A DNA stretch of 64,000 nucleotides from Polyangium jinanense (GCF_028435365.1 NZ_JAGTJJ010000002.1:558001-622000); one strand, 5' to 3'. Numbered from the stretch's first letter, positions 22,562-31,999 are shown. Notes: generated by a model not told the origin, from the sequence alone. Translations and numbers: made by a program.

Positions 22562-23248
22562 ATGAATCCGCTCGAACGGATCAAACGAGGGCTCGTGATG
22601 CGGGCCGTGGTCGCGGCCGAAGACGCCGCGCTCGGCCACGCGCTCCGGGTGCGCCTGCGACACGCGCTAGGTCGTCCGGCGCGCGTGGAGCTTTATTTCG
22701 CCTTCGATGACCCCTGCGCGGCCGTGGCCTTTCGCCCGCTGCGCGACGTGCTCCGCCGTCGTTTCGTGCACGTTTCGCTCTTCCCGCTGGTCTCGCGTGG
22801 CATCGAGAACGACCCCGCTGCGGCCCATCGCGCGCCGTACGCGCTCGTCGATGCGCGGCGCCTCGCGCGTCGAACCGGCCGCGTCCTCGAGCGGTCCGAG
22901 CCGATCTCCGCCGCATCGATAGCCTACCTCGCACGCCTCACCGAGTCGCTCCGCAAGGGTCCGCATCAAGCCGACTTCGCCGAAGCCGCGCTCGATGCCG
23001 TCTGGTTTGGCGAGCGCCTGCCCGCGCCGAGCGACATGCACGCGCTCTTCCAGCGCATCACGGGCGCCTCGCCGTCGAGCACCTTTCGCAACGATGCGGC
23101 GCTCGATCGGGCGCTCGCGAAAAACCACGCGCGCCTCGTGGAGCGAGGGCACTGGGAGTCGCCCGCGTGCTGGGTCGAGGGCGCGTGGTACCTCGCGCAC
23201 GAGCGCATCACGCAGATCGACGAGCGCCTCGCGAAGGACGGCTTCTGA
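22562..23248 (+). CDS. Divergent DsbA/HCCA-isomerase-like thioredoxin-fold protein
   Basis: 228 residues. The order beta (VELYFAFDDPCAAVAF), charged helix, beta (FVHVSLFPLVSRG), a helical insert and a final GHWESPACWVEGAWYLAHERI matches the GST-kappa/2-hydroxychromene-2-carboxylate isomerase fold. The active-site SPYSY of that family is replaced by DDPCAAV and the cis-Pro region by ESPACW, so the chemistry may differ or be lost. The stop overlaps the start of the next, more typical member (TGATG), so the two are translationally coupled. A heterodimer is a reasonable inference. Confidence 0.75.
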   Translation: MNPLERIKRGLVMRAVVAAEDAALGHALRVRLRHALGRPARVELYFAFDDPCAAVAFRPLRDVLRRRFVHVSLFPLVSRGIENDPAAAHRAPYALVDARRLARRTGRVLERSEPISAASIAYLARLTESLRKGPHQADFAEAALDAVWFGERLPAPSDMHALFQRITGASPSSTFRNDAALDRALAKNHARLVERGHWESPACWVEGAWYLAHERITQIDERLAKDGF

Positions 23249-23847
23249 TGGATCGCGAGGTCGAGCTCTTCTTCTCGTTCCGCTCGCCGTACTCGTACCT
23301 CGCGGGGCCACGCGCGTTCGCGCTCCCCGAGCGGTACGACATCACGCTCGTCTGGCGCGGCATAAGGCCGATGGCCATGCGCGGGCAACCTCTCCCGCTC
23401 GCGAAGCAGCTCTACATCATGCGCGACGCGACACGCGAGGCGCGCCGGCTGGGTTTGCCCTTCGGGAACATCTTCGATCCGCTCGGGGAAGGTGTCTGGC
23501 GGTGCCTCACGATCGCCGAGCACGCGGCCGAGGTCGGACGCGTCGGGCCCTTCGTGCTCCGCGCGACGCGCGCCATCTGGTCGGAGGGCGCGCGCGTCAT
23601 TCACGACGACGTGCTGCGCCCGTTGTGCGAGGAAGCAGGCCTCGGGTGGGACGCGTGCGCCCTGGCGATGGCGAATGCTTTGTATCGAAAGCGTGTGGAA
23701 GCCTCGACCGCGCGGCTCGAAGCCCTCGGCCACTGGGGCGTGCCGACGTTCGTGTTCCGCGGCGAACTCTACTGGGGTCAGGACCGCATCGAGGATCTCG
23801 AATACGACCTGCGCGAAGCGGGGCTCGAAAGGAGAAACGCGCCGTGA
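23248..23847 (+). CDS. 2-hydroxychromene-2-carboxylate isomerase-like (GST-kappa) protein
   Basis: 199 residues. Typical family marks are ELFFSFRSPYSYLAGPRAF at the N-terminus, with the catalytic-type Ser in SPYSYL, and the cis-Pro segment HWGVPTFVFRGELYWGQDRI near the end. Known relatives are glutathione-dependent isomerases of aromatic degradation or DsbA-like enzymes. There are no aromatic catabolism genes nearby, so the native substrate is unclear. It overlaps the genes on both sides, forming a coupled run with a divergent paralogue and an acyltransferase-like gene. Confidence 0.88.
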   Translation: MDREVELFFSFRSPYSYLAGPRAFALPERYDITLVWRGIRPMAMRGQPLPLAKQLYIMRDATREARRLGLPFGNIFDPLGEGVWRCLTIAEHAAEVGRVGPFVLRATRAIWSEGARVIHDDVLRPLCEEAGLGWDACALAMANALYRKRVEASTARLEALGHWGVPTFVFRGELYWGQDRIEDLEYDLREAGLERRNAP

Positions 23848-24776
23848 CTACCGCGCACGCCGCCGACCTCGCCGAGGTCCTCCACATCGCGCGCGCCGAG
23901 ATGGCCGGGCATCTCGCGAAAGATCGTGGCCCGCTCGCCCATCGAGCCGCCGCGTGGGTCCTGCACCCCGCGGCGCTTGCGCTCGCGAAAAACCTCGTCG
24001 CGTTCGACCACGACCTCGCGCGCCTCGGCTCGCTCCGCCGCGCCTCGCTCGGGATGCTCGATCGATACGGCGTGCGCGCGCGCATCCTCGACGCCTCCGG
24101 CGGCCTGCACGACCTCGCCGCGCGACGTGCAGCTTTGCCCGAGCGAGGCCCATTGCTCATCGTGTCGAACCACCCCGGCCTCTACGATGCCCTCGCGCTC
24201 TTCTCGGCCGTGGGTCGCGACGACCTCGCCGTCATCGCCGCCGCGCGTGATCTGCTCTTCGCCTTGCCCCACGTGCGCAAGCACCTCCTCTCCGCGCCGC
24301 CCGACGCGCGCGCCGGCCTCACGCTCCGCACGGCCGCGCGTCACCTCACCCGCGGCGGCGCGCTCCTGCATTTCCCCGCGGGCCGCATCGAGCCCGACCC
24401 GCGTCTCGTTTCTCCCGGCGAGAGCGCGCTCCACGCCTTCCAGCCCGGCCTCGACGCGCTCCTTGCGCTTGCTTCCCGCGCGCGACCCGACCTCGTCGTC
24501 GTGCCAGTGATCGTCTCGGGTGTCGTCTCGCTCCGCGCGCGCGCCGTCGCCTCTGCGCTTGCAGGCCGCGCGGGTTTGACCGACGCCTTCGTGCCGCTCC
24601 TTCAGCTCACGCTCCCAGGTTTCGACGACGTCGACGTGCGTGTCACGATCGGCCCCGAGCTCGACGTCGCTTCGCTCGGCGCCGAGCCCTCCGCGCTCCT
24701 CCGTGAGGCCCTCGAACGCCTCGCCCGCGACGCGTCGCACCCCCCTGGCGCGGCGCCCGCGGAGCCTCTACGTTGA
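23844..24776 (+). CDS. PlsC-like acyltransferase
   Basis: 310 residues, GTG start overlapping the previous stop (GTGA), with AAAGGAG upstream. The glycerol-phosphate acyltransferase motif H-x4-D is present as [10 protein letters not shown], and the later FPAGRIEPD corresponds to the FPEG block, with Ala for Glu. There is no clear membrane helix at the N-terminus, and hydrophobic stretches are short, so it is probably peripheral. It should transfer an acyl chain to a phospholipid precursor or other alcohol. Co-transcription with the two thioredoxin-fold genes is likely; the shared pathway is unknown. Confidence 0.85.
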   Translation: MTTAHAADLAEVLHIARAEMAGHLAKDRGPLAHRAAAWVLHPAALALAKNLVAFDHDLARLGSLRRASLGMLDRYGVRARILDASGGLHDLAARRAALPERGPLLIVSNHPGLYDALALFSAVGRDDLAVIAAARDLLFALPHVRKHLLSAPPDARAGLTLRTAARHLTRGGALLHFPAGRIEPDPRLVSPGESALHAFQPGLDALLALASRARPDLVVVPVIVSGVVSLRARAVASALAGRAGLTDAFVPLLQLTLPGFDDVDVRVTIGPELDVASLGAEPSALLREALERLARDASHPPGAAPAEPLR

Positions 24777-24784
24777 GGCCCACG

Positions 24785-25738
24785 ATGAGCGAAACCGTCC
24801 GAGGCAAGATCGACCCGAGCCTCGATCTCGAGGCCGAGATCGTGCGGCTCAAGAAGGAGCGCAACGCCGTGCTGCTCGCCCACTACTACCAGGAGGGCGA
24901 CATCCAGGATCTCGCGGACTTCCTCGGCGACTCGCTCCAGCTCGCTCAGCAGGCGAAGAAGACCACGGCCGACGTCATCCTCTTCGCGGGCGTGCACTTC
25001 ATGGCCGAGACCGCGAAGATCCTGAACCCCGATCGCATCGTCGTCGTGCCCGACCTCGAGGCCGGATGCTCGCTCGCCGACGGCTGCCCGGTCGACAGGT
25101 TCCGCGCCTGGCGCGCGAAGTACCCCGACGCCGTTTCGATCACGTACATCAACTGCACGGCCGAGGTGAAGGCCGAGAGCGACTACATCTGCACCTCGTC
25201 GAACGCCGAGAAGATCGTCCGCGCGATCCCCGAGGACAAGGAGATCCTCTTCGCGCCCGACAAGAACCTCGGCCGCTGGCTCGAGCAGAAGACCGGCCGG
25301 AAAATGCGCCTCTGGCAGGGGAGCTGCGTCGTGCACGAGACCTTCAGCCTGCGCAAGATCATCGCCCTCCGCGAGCAACACCCCACGGCCAAGCTCATCG
25401 CGCACCCCGAGTGCGAGGAGCCGCTCCTGCGCATGGCCGCATTCATCGGCTCGACCACTGCGCTGCTCAAGTACACGCAGACCGACGACGCCGAGGCTTA
25501 CATCGTCGCGACCGAGAGCGGCATCGTGCACCAGATGCGCAAGGCCTCGCCGCACAAGACGTTCATCGAGGGGCCGCCCGAGAAGAACTGCGCCTGCAAC
25601 GAGTGCCCCTTCATGCGCCTCAACACGATGGAGAAGGTCTACCTCGCGCTGCGCGACCTCGAGCCCCGCATCGAGATGCCCGTCTCGCTACGCGAGCGCG
25701 CACGCGTGCCGATCGACCGCATGCTGGCGCTTTCCTGA
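24785..25738 (+). CDS. nadA: Quinolinate synthase
   Basis: 317 residues from the ATG at 24785. It condenses iminoaspartate with dihydroxyacetone phosphate to quinolinate, the precursor of NAD, using an oxygen-sensitive [4Fe-4S] cluster. Likely cluster ligands C95 (AGCSLADG), C181 (QGSCVVHE) and C274 (NECPFM) are in place, along with [25 protein letters not shown] and IAHPECEE. The last gene of a four-gene run, 8 bp after the acyltransferase gene; nadB and nadC are not here. Confidence 0.97.
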   Translation: MSETVRGKIDPSLDLEAEIVRLKKERNAVLLAHYYQEGDIQDLADFLGDSLQLAQQAKKTTADVILFAGVHFMAETAKILNPDRIVVVPDLEAGCSLADGCPVDRFRAWRAKYPDAVSITYINCTAEVKAESDYICTSSNAEKIVRAIPEDKEILFAPDKNLGRWLEQKTGRKMRLWQGSCVVHETFSLRKIIALREQHPTAKLIAHPECEEPLLRMAAFIGSTTALLKYTQTDDAEAYIVATESGIVHQMRKASPHKTFIEGPPEKNCACNECPFMRLNTMEKVYLALRDLEPRIEMPVSLRERARVPIDRMLALS

Positions 25739-25765
25739 ACGCGCCGGACCGGCGCTGCTTCGAGC

Positions 25766-26212
25766 TCAAAGCTTCTGTGAAGCGTCCCGCTTCCCGGTCG
25801 CGAGCCTGCGCACGAGCGCGCGTAGCTCCGACGGGTCGTAGGGTTTTTCGAGGAGAAGGTTCTCCACGCGCGCGAAGAAGGCGCGCACCTCGCTCGTGAA
25901 CGCGACGCCCGTGAGGAACACGATCCGCTTCGCGACCTCGGGCGCCGTCTCGAGCAACCGCTCGTAAAGCTCGAACCCGTTCATCCCCGGCATCCGCACA
26001 TCGCACAGCACCACGTCGAAGCGCGCGCCCGCCTCCACGGCCGCGAGTGCTTCGAGCCCGTTCGACACCGCGATCACCTCGTGCTCGTTCCCGAGCAGCC
26101 GCCGGATCGAAGTCACGATGAACGGCTCGTCATCGACGAGCAGGACGCGTGACCGCCGCGCGGAGCCCCCTTGTTCCGCCGTCGTTCCCATCGTCGTGCC
26201 AATGAACCCCAC
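25766..26212 (-). CDS. Single-domain response regulator
   Basis: 148 residues; the GTG at 26212 is favoured because GGAG lies five bases upstream, with an ATG at 26191 as alternative. A complete receiver domain is visible: acidic pair VDDEPF, phospho-acceptor Asp in LCDVRMPGMNG, Thr in FLTGVA and Lys in LLEKPYD. There is no output domain, so it must act through protein contacts or as a phosphate sink. No histidine kinase lies nearby. Confidence 0.94.
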   Translation of the reverse strand: MGFIGTTMGTTAEQGGSARRSRVLLVDDEPFIVTSIRRLLGNEHEVIAVSNGLEALAAVEAGARFDVVLCDVRMPGMNGFELYERLLETAPEVAKRIVFLTGVAFTSEVRAFFARVENLLLEKPYDPSELRALVRRLATGKRDASQKL

Positions 26213-26365
26213 TCAAGCTCCAGGAATTCCATTACGTCGCCCATCACAGGGCATTGCGCAAGCGCCAAAGCACGCATGCGGCACTTTGCCACGGTGTGCC
26301 AATGGGTTGACGCCAGCGTTCCGTGTCGTAATGACACGCAATGGGGCAGCGGGCGGGCGAAATCT

Positions 26366-27016
26366 TCAGCCGAGGTGTTTCTCGATGGCGCGGATCACCT
26401 CGAGCCTGTCGAAGAGCCGCTCCACGTAGTCGAGCCGATCCGTCTCGATGACCATCTTCGGCGAGAGATCGTAGCGTGCGTGCCATTCCTCGTAGAGCTT
26501 GTCCAGCGCGGCGAGGTAGCTCTTCGGCACCTTTCGCTCGAAGTCGCGGCCCCGCTTTCGGATCCGCCGTACGAGCGTGGGCAGCGGACACCGGAGGTAG
26601 ATCATCAGGTCCGGCGGCCGGATCTCCTCGCGCAGCGTCCGATAGAGGTCGTCGTACATCTGCCAGTCGCGGTCGTCGATGTAGCCGGCCCGATGCAGGT
26701 GCGCGGCGAAGATCTCGGCGTCTTCGTAGAGCGTCCGATCTTGCACGATCGGCCGGTGATCCACGGCCGCGCGGCGCACGACGTCGCGGTGGATGTGGAA
26801 GCGCCGGACGAGGAAGAAGAGCTGCGAGCTCATCGCCCAGCGCGACATGTCCCCGTAGAAGTCGGACAGGTACGGGTTCTCCTCGTTGGGCTCGAAGAAC
26901 GGCACCATTCGGAACTGCTGCTCGAGCCATTTCACGAGGCTCGATTTCCCAGCTCCCATGTTGCCCGCCACCGCGATGATCCGGGGGCGCGCAGCGTCCC
27001 GAAGGCTCTCGCTCAT
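26366..27016 (-). CDS. Deoxynucleoside kinase
   Basis: 216 residues; ATG at 27016 with GAGG upstream. It phosphorylates deoxynucleosides for nucleotide salvage in the cytoplasm. The P-loop is GNMGAGKSS (18-26), followed by FFEPNEENPYLSDFY, the base-contact DRTLYEDAEIF (DRS-type motif), YLRCPLPTLVRRIRKRGRDFE (in part a LID-type Arg run) and the C-terminal HARYDLS. Members include dGK/dAK-like enzymes; specificity cannot be assigned. It starts 16 bp after the envelope-protein gene on the same strand, probably one operon. Confidence 0.93.
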   Translation of the reverse strand: MSESLRDAARPRIIAVAGNMGAGKSSLVKWLEQQFRMVPFFEPNEENPYLSDFYGDMSRWAMSSQLFFLVRRFHIHRDVVRRAAVDHRPIVQDRTLYEDAEIFAAHLHRAGYIDDRDWQMYDDLYRTLREEIRPPDLMIYLRCPLPTLVRRIRKRGRDFERKVPKSYLAALDKLYEEWHARYDLSPKMVIETDRLDYVERLFDRLEVIRAIEKHLG

Positions 27017-27032
27017 CCCGTCCTCTGCCCCC

Positions 27033-27875
27033 TCAAAGCACGAGCGAAAGCCCGAGCGTCGTCACGAAACCCCCAGCAAACCTGGGGAAAGCTCCCACCG
27101 TCACGCGGCGCCCCGAAGCGTCGATCGCTTGCCCTTCGTCGACGTCGAAGGCCCGCCCTCGTTGCGCCGCCTCGGGGTAAAACGCCCCCGTGGTCTCGAG
27201 CTCGATCGCGAGCCACCGCGGCACCACGTCGAACGAAGCGCCGAGGCCGAGCGGGATCTCCACGAACGACCCGGCTCGCTCGCGCACGGGGAACACGCCT
27301 CCGCCCGGCGCCGTGACCGAGAACCGCCCGAGCTCGAGCCGCCCCCAGCCCGCGCCCGCCGACACCCACGCGCGCGCCCGCGGCGTGATGCGCCACGTCG
27401 GCATGAGGCGCAGGCCGAACGAGTACGTGTAGAACTCGACCTCGCCCGGATCACCGACGAGCCCGAGCGCGCCGGAAGGCAGGTTGAAGTCGCGTTCTGC
27501 GCGCACCGCGTACAGGCTCCCGCGCAGGTAGCTCGTGATGTCGACGCGCGCCCAGAGCCCCAGGCCCACGGACGTCGGATACCGCACGCCCGTGTCGCCG
27601 CTCGCGATGCGATGCACGAGCGCCACGCCTCCGCCGAAGTCGAGGTGCCGTGTGAACGGCGGCGATCCGATCTCGAGCGGAGGCAGCTCCTTCGGTCGTG
27701 GCGGCGGCTCGGGCGCCGGGGGCGCCGCCTCCGCCTCGCTGGGCTCCTCGGTTGCACTCGCGCCGCGCGCCGTTCCTGTCGCTCCGCCGAGCGCGAGCGT
27801 GAACGCCGCTGCGGACGCGAGCGTACGTCGGCCTTTTCGCCGTCGTTCATCGAGGCGCATCACCCGTGCTCGCAT
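27033..27875 (-). CDS. Predicted outer-membrane protein
   Basis: 280 residues from the ATG at 27875, preceded by AAGGTG. The N-terminus is Arg-rich and then hydrophobic (ASAAAFTLALGGATGTARG), a signal peptide, followed by a Glu/Pro/Ala linker. The rest is a run of Gly- and aromatic-rich beta strands (VGLGLWARVDITSYLRGSL, FGLRLMPTWRI, GGFVTTLGLSLVL) typical of a porin-like barrel. There are no catalytic motifs. It lies directly upstream of the deoxynucleoside kinase gene, though the two products act in different compartments. Confidence 0.75.
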   Translation of the reverse strand: MRARVMRLDERRRKGRRTLASAAAFTLALGGATGTARGASATEEPSEAEAAPPAPEPPPRPKELPPLEIGSPPFTRHLDFGGGVALVHRIASGDTGVRYPTSVGLGLWARVDITSYLRGSLYAVRAERDFNLPSGALGLVGDPGEVEFYTYSFGLRLMPTWRITPRARAWVSAGAGWGRLELGRFSVTAPGGGVFPVRERAGSFVEIPLGLGASFDVVPRWLAIELETTGAFYPEAAQRGRAFDVDEGQAIDASGRRVTVGAFPRFAGGFVTTLGLSLVL

Positions 27876-27984
27876 CGCGTGCACCTTGTAGCAAAGTTCG
27901 GGCACCTCGGTCGACCGACCGCGGCTTTGAGCGAGTTCGATCCCTTCTGGCACGCTCCCGAAATCTGCGGCACACTCCGCCCGC

Positions 27985-28530
27985 ATGCACACGTCTCGGC
28001 TTTTCGTTTCGCTCGCAGGTCTCACCCTCCTTCTCGCGGCTTGCAGCAAGTCCGAAGCGCCTACGGCGACGCAGCCGGCCGATCATAAGCCGGCGGCCCT
28101 GCCGACGCAGGAGCCCGCGCAACCGCAGGGCGCGACGGCGGAGAGCATCAAGCCGCTCACGCAGAAGAAGTTCGGCCAGCCGGTGACGGAGACGAAGACG
28201 ACGGCGCTCACGGATCTCACGAAGGAGCCCGCGAAGTTCGCCGAGCAGACCGTGCGCACCGAGGGCGTGGTCTCGGCGGTCTGCAAGTCGATGGGCTGCT
28301 GGATGGAGATCGCCGACACCACGGGCAAGGCGCACATCAAGATGGCGGGCCACAGCTTCTTCGTTCCGCGCGAGAGCTCGGGTCACCGCGCCGTCATTCA
28401 GGGCAAGGTCCTCGCGCCCGAAGGCGGCGACAAGGGCGTCTGCGGCGCCGACGATGGCTGCGGCCAGGGCGGCAGCGCCAAGTTGGCCCAGGTGAACATC
28501 GAGGCGACGGGCATCGAGTTCATCGATTAG
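27985..28530 (+). CDS. DUF4920-type lipoprotein
   Basis: 181 residues. Signal peptide with lipobox LLLAAC (Cys20), a Pro/Gln/Thr linker, and a C-terminal domain with the family signature TVRTEGVVSAVCKSMGCWMEI and the later CGADDGCGQGG. The paired Cys motifs suggest metal or cluster binding or disulfides, but the role of DUF4920 is not established. Residues AHIKMAGHSFFVP form the expected core strand. It probably sits in the periplasm attached to a membrane. Confidence 0.88.
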   Translation: MHTSRLFVSLAGLTLLLAACSKSEAPTATQPADHKPAALPTQEPAQPQGATAESIKPLTQKKFGQPVTETKTTALTDLTKEPAKFAEQTVRTEGVVSAVCKSMGCWMEIADTTGKAHIKMAGHSFFVPRESSGHRAVIQGKVLAPEGGDKGVCGADDGCGQGGSAKLAQVNIEATGIEFID

Positions 28531-28599
28531 TCCCGAGGGGGACGAATCGCGCTTCCCCCCGCTCCCGCCTGCCGCGCATGAACGCAAAGCTCGGTGGGC

Positions 28600-30090
28600 A
28601 TGGGCCTCCTCATCACGCGCGACGATTTCACCGAGGACGAGTTCGCTCGTTTCTCGGAGCGCCTTTCCGAGCAGCTCGATGTCCTGGGCACGCTCGCCAA
28701 ACGTCCCGGCTTTGGCGAGGGGCCGGCCACGGTCGGCGCCGAGGTCGAGCTCTTTCTGGTCGACCCGGCCGGCCTGCCGCTGCCCGCGAACCGAGAGGTT
28801 CTCGCCCGCACGGTCGATCCACGCTTCACCGTCGAGCTCGACCGCTTCAACCTCGAATTCAACGCAAGCCCCTGTCCGCTCGCCGGCCGTCCGTTCACGG
28901 CGCTCGCGGACGAGCTCGCCGGCGCGCTCGTGGAGATCTCGCGCGCCGCCCGGGAGCAGGGCGGACGTATCGTGCCGATTGGCATTTTGCCCACGCTGCG
29001 CCGCGAGGATCTCACGGCCGCGGAGATGACCGACGTCCCCCGGTATCGCGCCCTCGGCAAGCGCATCCGTCGCCTGCGCGGCGGGCCTTTTCACGTGCGC
29101 ATTCACGGCGAAGATCCGCTCGCCCTCGACACGGACGACGTCGCCATGGAGGGCGCCGGCACCTCGTTTCAGGTCCACCTGCGTGTCCCGCCCGCGTGTT
29201 TTTCCAAATACTACAATGCAGCGCAGATCGCCACGATCCCGGCCCTCGCCGCATCGTGCAACGCGCCCATCCTGATCGGCCATCGCCTCTGGGACGAGAC
29301 GCGGATCGCGCTTTTTCGCCAGGCCGTCGACGATCGCCTCGACGCGCCGGCGGCCTTTCACCCGCCGTCGCGTGTCTCCTTCGGATATGGCTGGGTCCGC
29401 GAGGGAGCCGCCGAGCTTTTCGCCGAGAGCGTCCGGCTCCACGCCCCGCTTCTTCCCGTGATCGGAAACGAGGACCCGCGACAAACCCTCGCCTCGGGCG
29501 GCATCCCCGCGCTCGCCGAGCTCCGGTTGCATCACGGCACCGTCTGGCGCTGGAATCGCGCCGTGTACGATCCGGGCTGCGGCGGCCATTTCCGCATCGA
29601 ATATCGCGCCTTGCCCGCGGGGCCCACCGTGGTCGACATGCTCGCGAGCGCCGCGTTCCTTCTCGGCACGACGCTCGGCCTCGCCCCCGAGGTCGACCGC
29701 CTCTTGCCCGCTTATCCGTTCGAGCTCGCGCGCCACGCTTTTTATCGCGCCGCGCAGCATGGCCTCGACGCCGTCGTGCCTTTTCCGTGCGACGAGGCTC
29801 CCTCCCCACGCGCGACCCCGATCGCGGCGTTATGCGAGCGCCTCGTGCCCCTCGCCCGAAGTGGCCTCGTGGGCGCGGGTGTCCTCGAAAGCGAGGCCGA
29901 CCGTTGGCTCGACGTCTTCGCGGCGCGGGTGCGTTCCCGACAAACCGGAGCGCGCTGGCAACGCGCGGCGCTGGAAGCTCTGCGGGCTCATCATTCGCAC
30001 GAGGAGGCGCTCCGGCGGATGCTCGCCCATTACGAGGCGCGCGCGGCGACCGGCGAGCCCGTGCATGCGTGGTCGTCGGCCTTGGGCTGA
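28600..30090 (+). CDS. GCS2-family carboxylate-amine ligase
   Basis: 496 residues from the ATG at 28600, with a GTG two codons upstream as alternative. Family marks are TVGAEVELFLVD, VELDRFNLEFNASP (substrate Glu-rich motif), GILPTLRREDL and SFQVHLRVPP; the last is typical of the glutamate-cysteine ligase type 2 group. Related proteins join glutamate to an amine, and some are not true glutathione enzymes. The C-terminal 150 residues are longer than in the short YbdK group. It is followed 40 bp later by the TPR/HEPN-like gene. No gshB is nearby. Confidence 0.85.
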   Translation: MGLLITRDDFTEDEFARFSERLSEQLDVLGTLAKRPGFGEGPATVGAEVELFLVDPAGLPLPANREVLARTVDPRFTVELDRFNLEFNASPCPLAGRPFTALADELAGALVEISRAAREQGGRIVPIGILPTLRREDLTAAEMTDVPRYRALGKRIRRLRGGPFHVRIHGEDPLALDTDDVAMEGAGTSFQVHLRVPPACFSKYYNAAQIATIPALAASCNAPILIGHRLWDETRIALFRQAVDDRLDAPAAFHPPSRVSFGYGWVREGAAELFAESVRLHAPLLPVIGNEDPRQTLASGGIPALAELRLHHGTVWRWNRAVYDPGCGGHFRIEYRALPAGPTVVDMLASAAFLLGTTLGLAPEVDRLLPAYPFELARHAFYRAAQHGLDAVVPFPCDEAPSPRATPIAALCERLVPLARSGLVGAGVLESEADRWLDVFAARVRSRQTGARWQRAALEALRAHHSHEEALRRMLAHYEARAATGEPVHAWSSALG

Positions 30091-30130
30091 ATGTTGTTTC
30101 GGACACGTCGGTGCGGGTAAGATGACCCGC

Positions 30131-31993
30131 ATGTCGAGCTCGTCAGCGCCGCCGTTCGATCTTCCCGAGGAGCTCGAATCGCTGCGGCAGGAGGCCAAGG
30201 AGCACGCGCGGGAAGGGGATTTCGCGCGTGCCCGAGAGAAGAATCTCGCCCTGCGCGACCGCAGCCGCGCGCTCGGCTCGGCGCTCGGCGAGGTGCTCGG
30301 GCTCCGGTTCGTGGGCCTGTGCGAGTATCGGATGGGCTGGTACGAGGCCTCGGAGCGGTCGCTGCAGGAAGCACTCGCGCTCGCGCGTGCGCGGGCGTGC
30401 CGTTCGCAAGTGCTTCTCATCTCGAACCACCTCGGCGCGACCGTGCGGCGTCTCGGCCGGCTCGCGGACGCGCACGATCTCTTCAAGGAGAGCCTCGCCA
30501 ACACGCAGTTGCCTGCCGATCTGGACGCGCGGGCGCGCCTGCTCGGCAACCTCGGCGCGCTGCTCGACGTCATCGGCGATCTGCGCGCGGCCGACGACTG
30601 CTACGCCCGGTACGAGGAGCTCGTCGAGCTCATCGTCGGGTCGGGGGACAGCGACGATCTCGCGCGACTCGCGAATGCGCGGGCGCTCTCGGCGCGCGCC
30701 GCCTCCCGCCGCGGGGACCTCGACACCGCGAAGGCGAAGCACGACGACGAGCACAGGCTGGCCCATTCGTGTGGAGACGCGATCAAAAAGCTCGGAGCGA
30801 CGCTCCATCAGGGCAAGATCGAGCGCGACCTCGGGCAGAGGGCCGTCGGGGAGGTCCGCGCGCGTCATTTCGAGGCGGCCCATCGATGGTTCGCGGAAGC
30901 GCTGAGCGAGGCGGAGAGGCTTGGGCAATCCCACCGCTCTGGGGACGCATCGTACCATTGGGGACGCCTCTTCGAGGCCGAAGGGAGGTGGGCCGAGGCG
31001 CACGGAAGGCTCGTGCAGGCGCTGAAGCTGAGCCAAAGCGACGGGCATACGTACCTTCAAGCCGAGGTTTGTCATGCCCTCACGCGGCTTTGCCAGCAAT
31101 GCTCGCTTCACGGCGAGGCGCTTTTTTACCTGCGCAAAACCGCCGAGCTTCGAAACGGGATGTATCGCCCGCTGCTGGACAACGAGCGCATCCGCGACAT
31201 GGCGCAGACCCGTCTCGCAGAGCTGTCCGGCCTGGCCAGCAGCCTGGTCGACGAGGCCCGTCGCGTCGACCGGCCTGAGGAAGACCTCGCGGATCTGAAA
31301 AAGCTCGTGGAGTCGATCTCGGGAAAGCCCTTCTCCGCGACGGTGCCCCGGGTCGACGACGTCTGGCAATGGCAACGATCGATCCGCGAGGGGAGCCGGG
31401 AGCGATGGTCGAAGCTGCTCTCGAAGGAGGTCTACGATCGGCTCGGCGAGCAAAGCAAGGCGGACCTCGTCATGGCCGACGTCGCCTATCACGGCGCGAT
31501 CGACGATTTGCCGAGGAGCGCGCATCTGCTCGCGCTCGTGATCGAGCGTGAAGTGCGCGAGCGGCTCCTCGTTCCGCTGCACGAGCGTTATCGGAGCGCG
31601 TTCGGGTCACGACCGACAGGCGATTCCAACACGACCAAGTATCTTCGAAAGCGCCCCGCCGATCGTCATCACGCGCCCCTCGGAGACGCGCTTGTCATCA
31701 TCGAGGAGCTTTGCGCGCCCGCGCCCACCGATCCGGGCGTCGATTTCGCGCGGGAGCAAGTTCGTTCTTGCCGGGGCGCCCTGAACGACCTCCGGCGGCT
31801 GCGGGACCCGATCACGCCTCTCGGCAGCCATTCGTCGCTGACGCTGCGAAAGCTCCGCAACGACGCCGCGCACGGCAATCCCGGGAGCGCCTCGCTCGAC
31901 CGATTGAGCGTCGACGCCGTCAAGCGCGCGCTCGTCCTCGAAGCGCCGGTGATCCTCCGCAGCCTGACCGAGATCGACCTCCGCCGCCGCTGA
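30131..31993 (+). CDS. TPR protein with C-terminal HEPN-like domain
   Basis: 620 residues from the ATG at 30131, with another ATG three codons earlier. The N-terminal 370 residues contain about eight TPR-like helical pairs (LGSALGEVLGLRFVGLCEY, LLGNLGALLDVIGDLRAADD in part). The C-terminal 170 residues are helical, with KADLVMADVAYHGAI, LLALVIEREVRERLL and then LRKLRNDAAHGN. The R576-x4-H581 spacing and preceding helices fit the HEPN ribonuclease-type motif, but this domain call is mine and needs a profile search. There is no signal peptide. It may be a TPR-sensed RNase or a non-catalytic HEPN. Confidence 0.72.
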   Translation: MSSSSAPPFDLPEELESLRQEAKEHAREGDFARAREKNLALRDRSRALGSALGEVLGLRFVGLCEYRMGWYEASERSLQEALALARARACRSQVLLISNHLGATVRRLGRLADAHDLFKESLANTQLPADLDARARLLGNLGALLDVIGDLRAADDCYARYEELVELIVGSGDSDDLARLANARALSARAASRRGDLDTAKAKHDDEHRLAHSCGDAIKKLGATLHQGKIERDLGQRAVGEVRARHFEAAHRWFAEALSEAERLGQSHRSGDASYHWGRLFEAEGRWAEAHGRLVQALKLSQSDGHTYLQAEVCHALTRLCQQCSLHGEALFYLRKTAELRNGMYRPLLDNERIRDMAQTRLAELSGLASSLVDEARRVDRPEEDLADLKKLVESISGKPFSATVPRVDDVWQWQRSIREGSRERWSKLLSKEVYDRLGEQSKADLVMADVAYHGAIDDLPRSAHLLALVIEREVRERLLVPLHERYRSAFGSRPTGDSNTTKYLRKRPADRHHAPLGDALVIIEELCAPAPTDPGVDFAREQVRSCRGALNDLRRLRDPITPLGSHSSLTLRKLRNDAAHGNPGSASLDRLSVDAVKRALVLEAPVILRSLTEIDLRRR

Positions 31994-31999
31994 CCCCGC

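Noticed and set aside
26287..26302. A sigma-54-like TGGCAC...GGCA element upstream of the response regulator gene
   Set aside because: The spacing between the GG and GC elements is one base shorter than sigma-54 promoters tolerate.
28527..29760. Long minus-strand open frames opposite the GCS2 ligase
   Set aside because: Arg/Ala/Asp-rich composition with no domain; the plus frame has family motifs and normal codon use.
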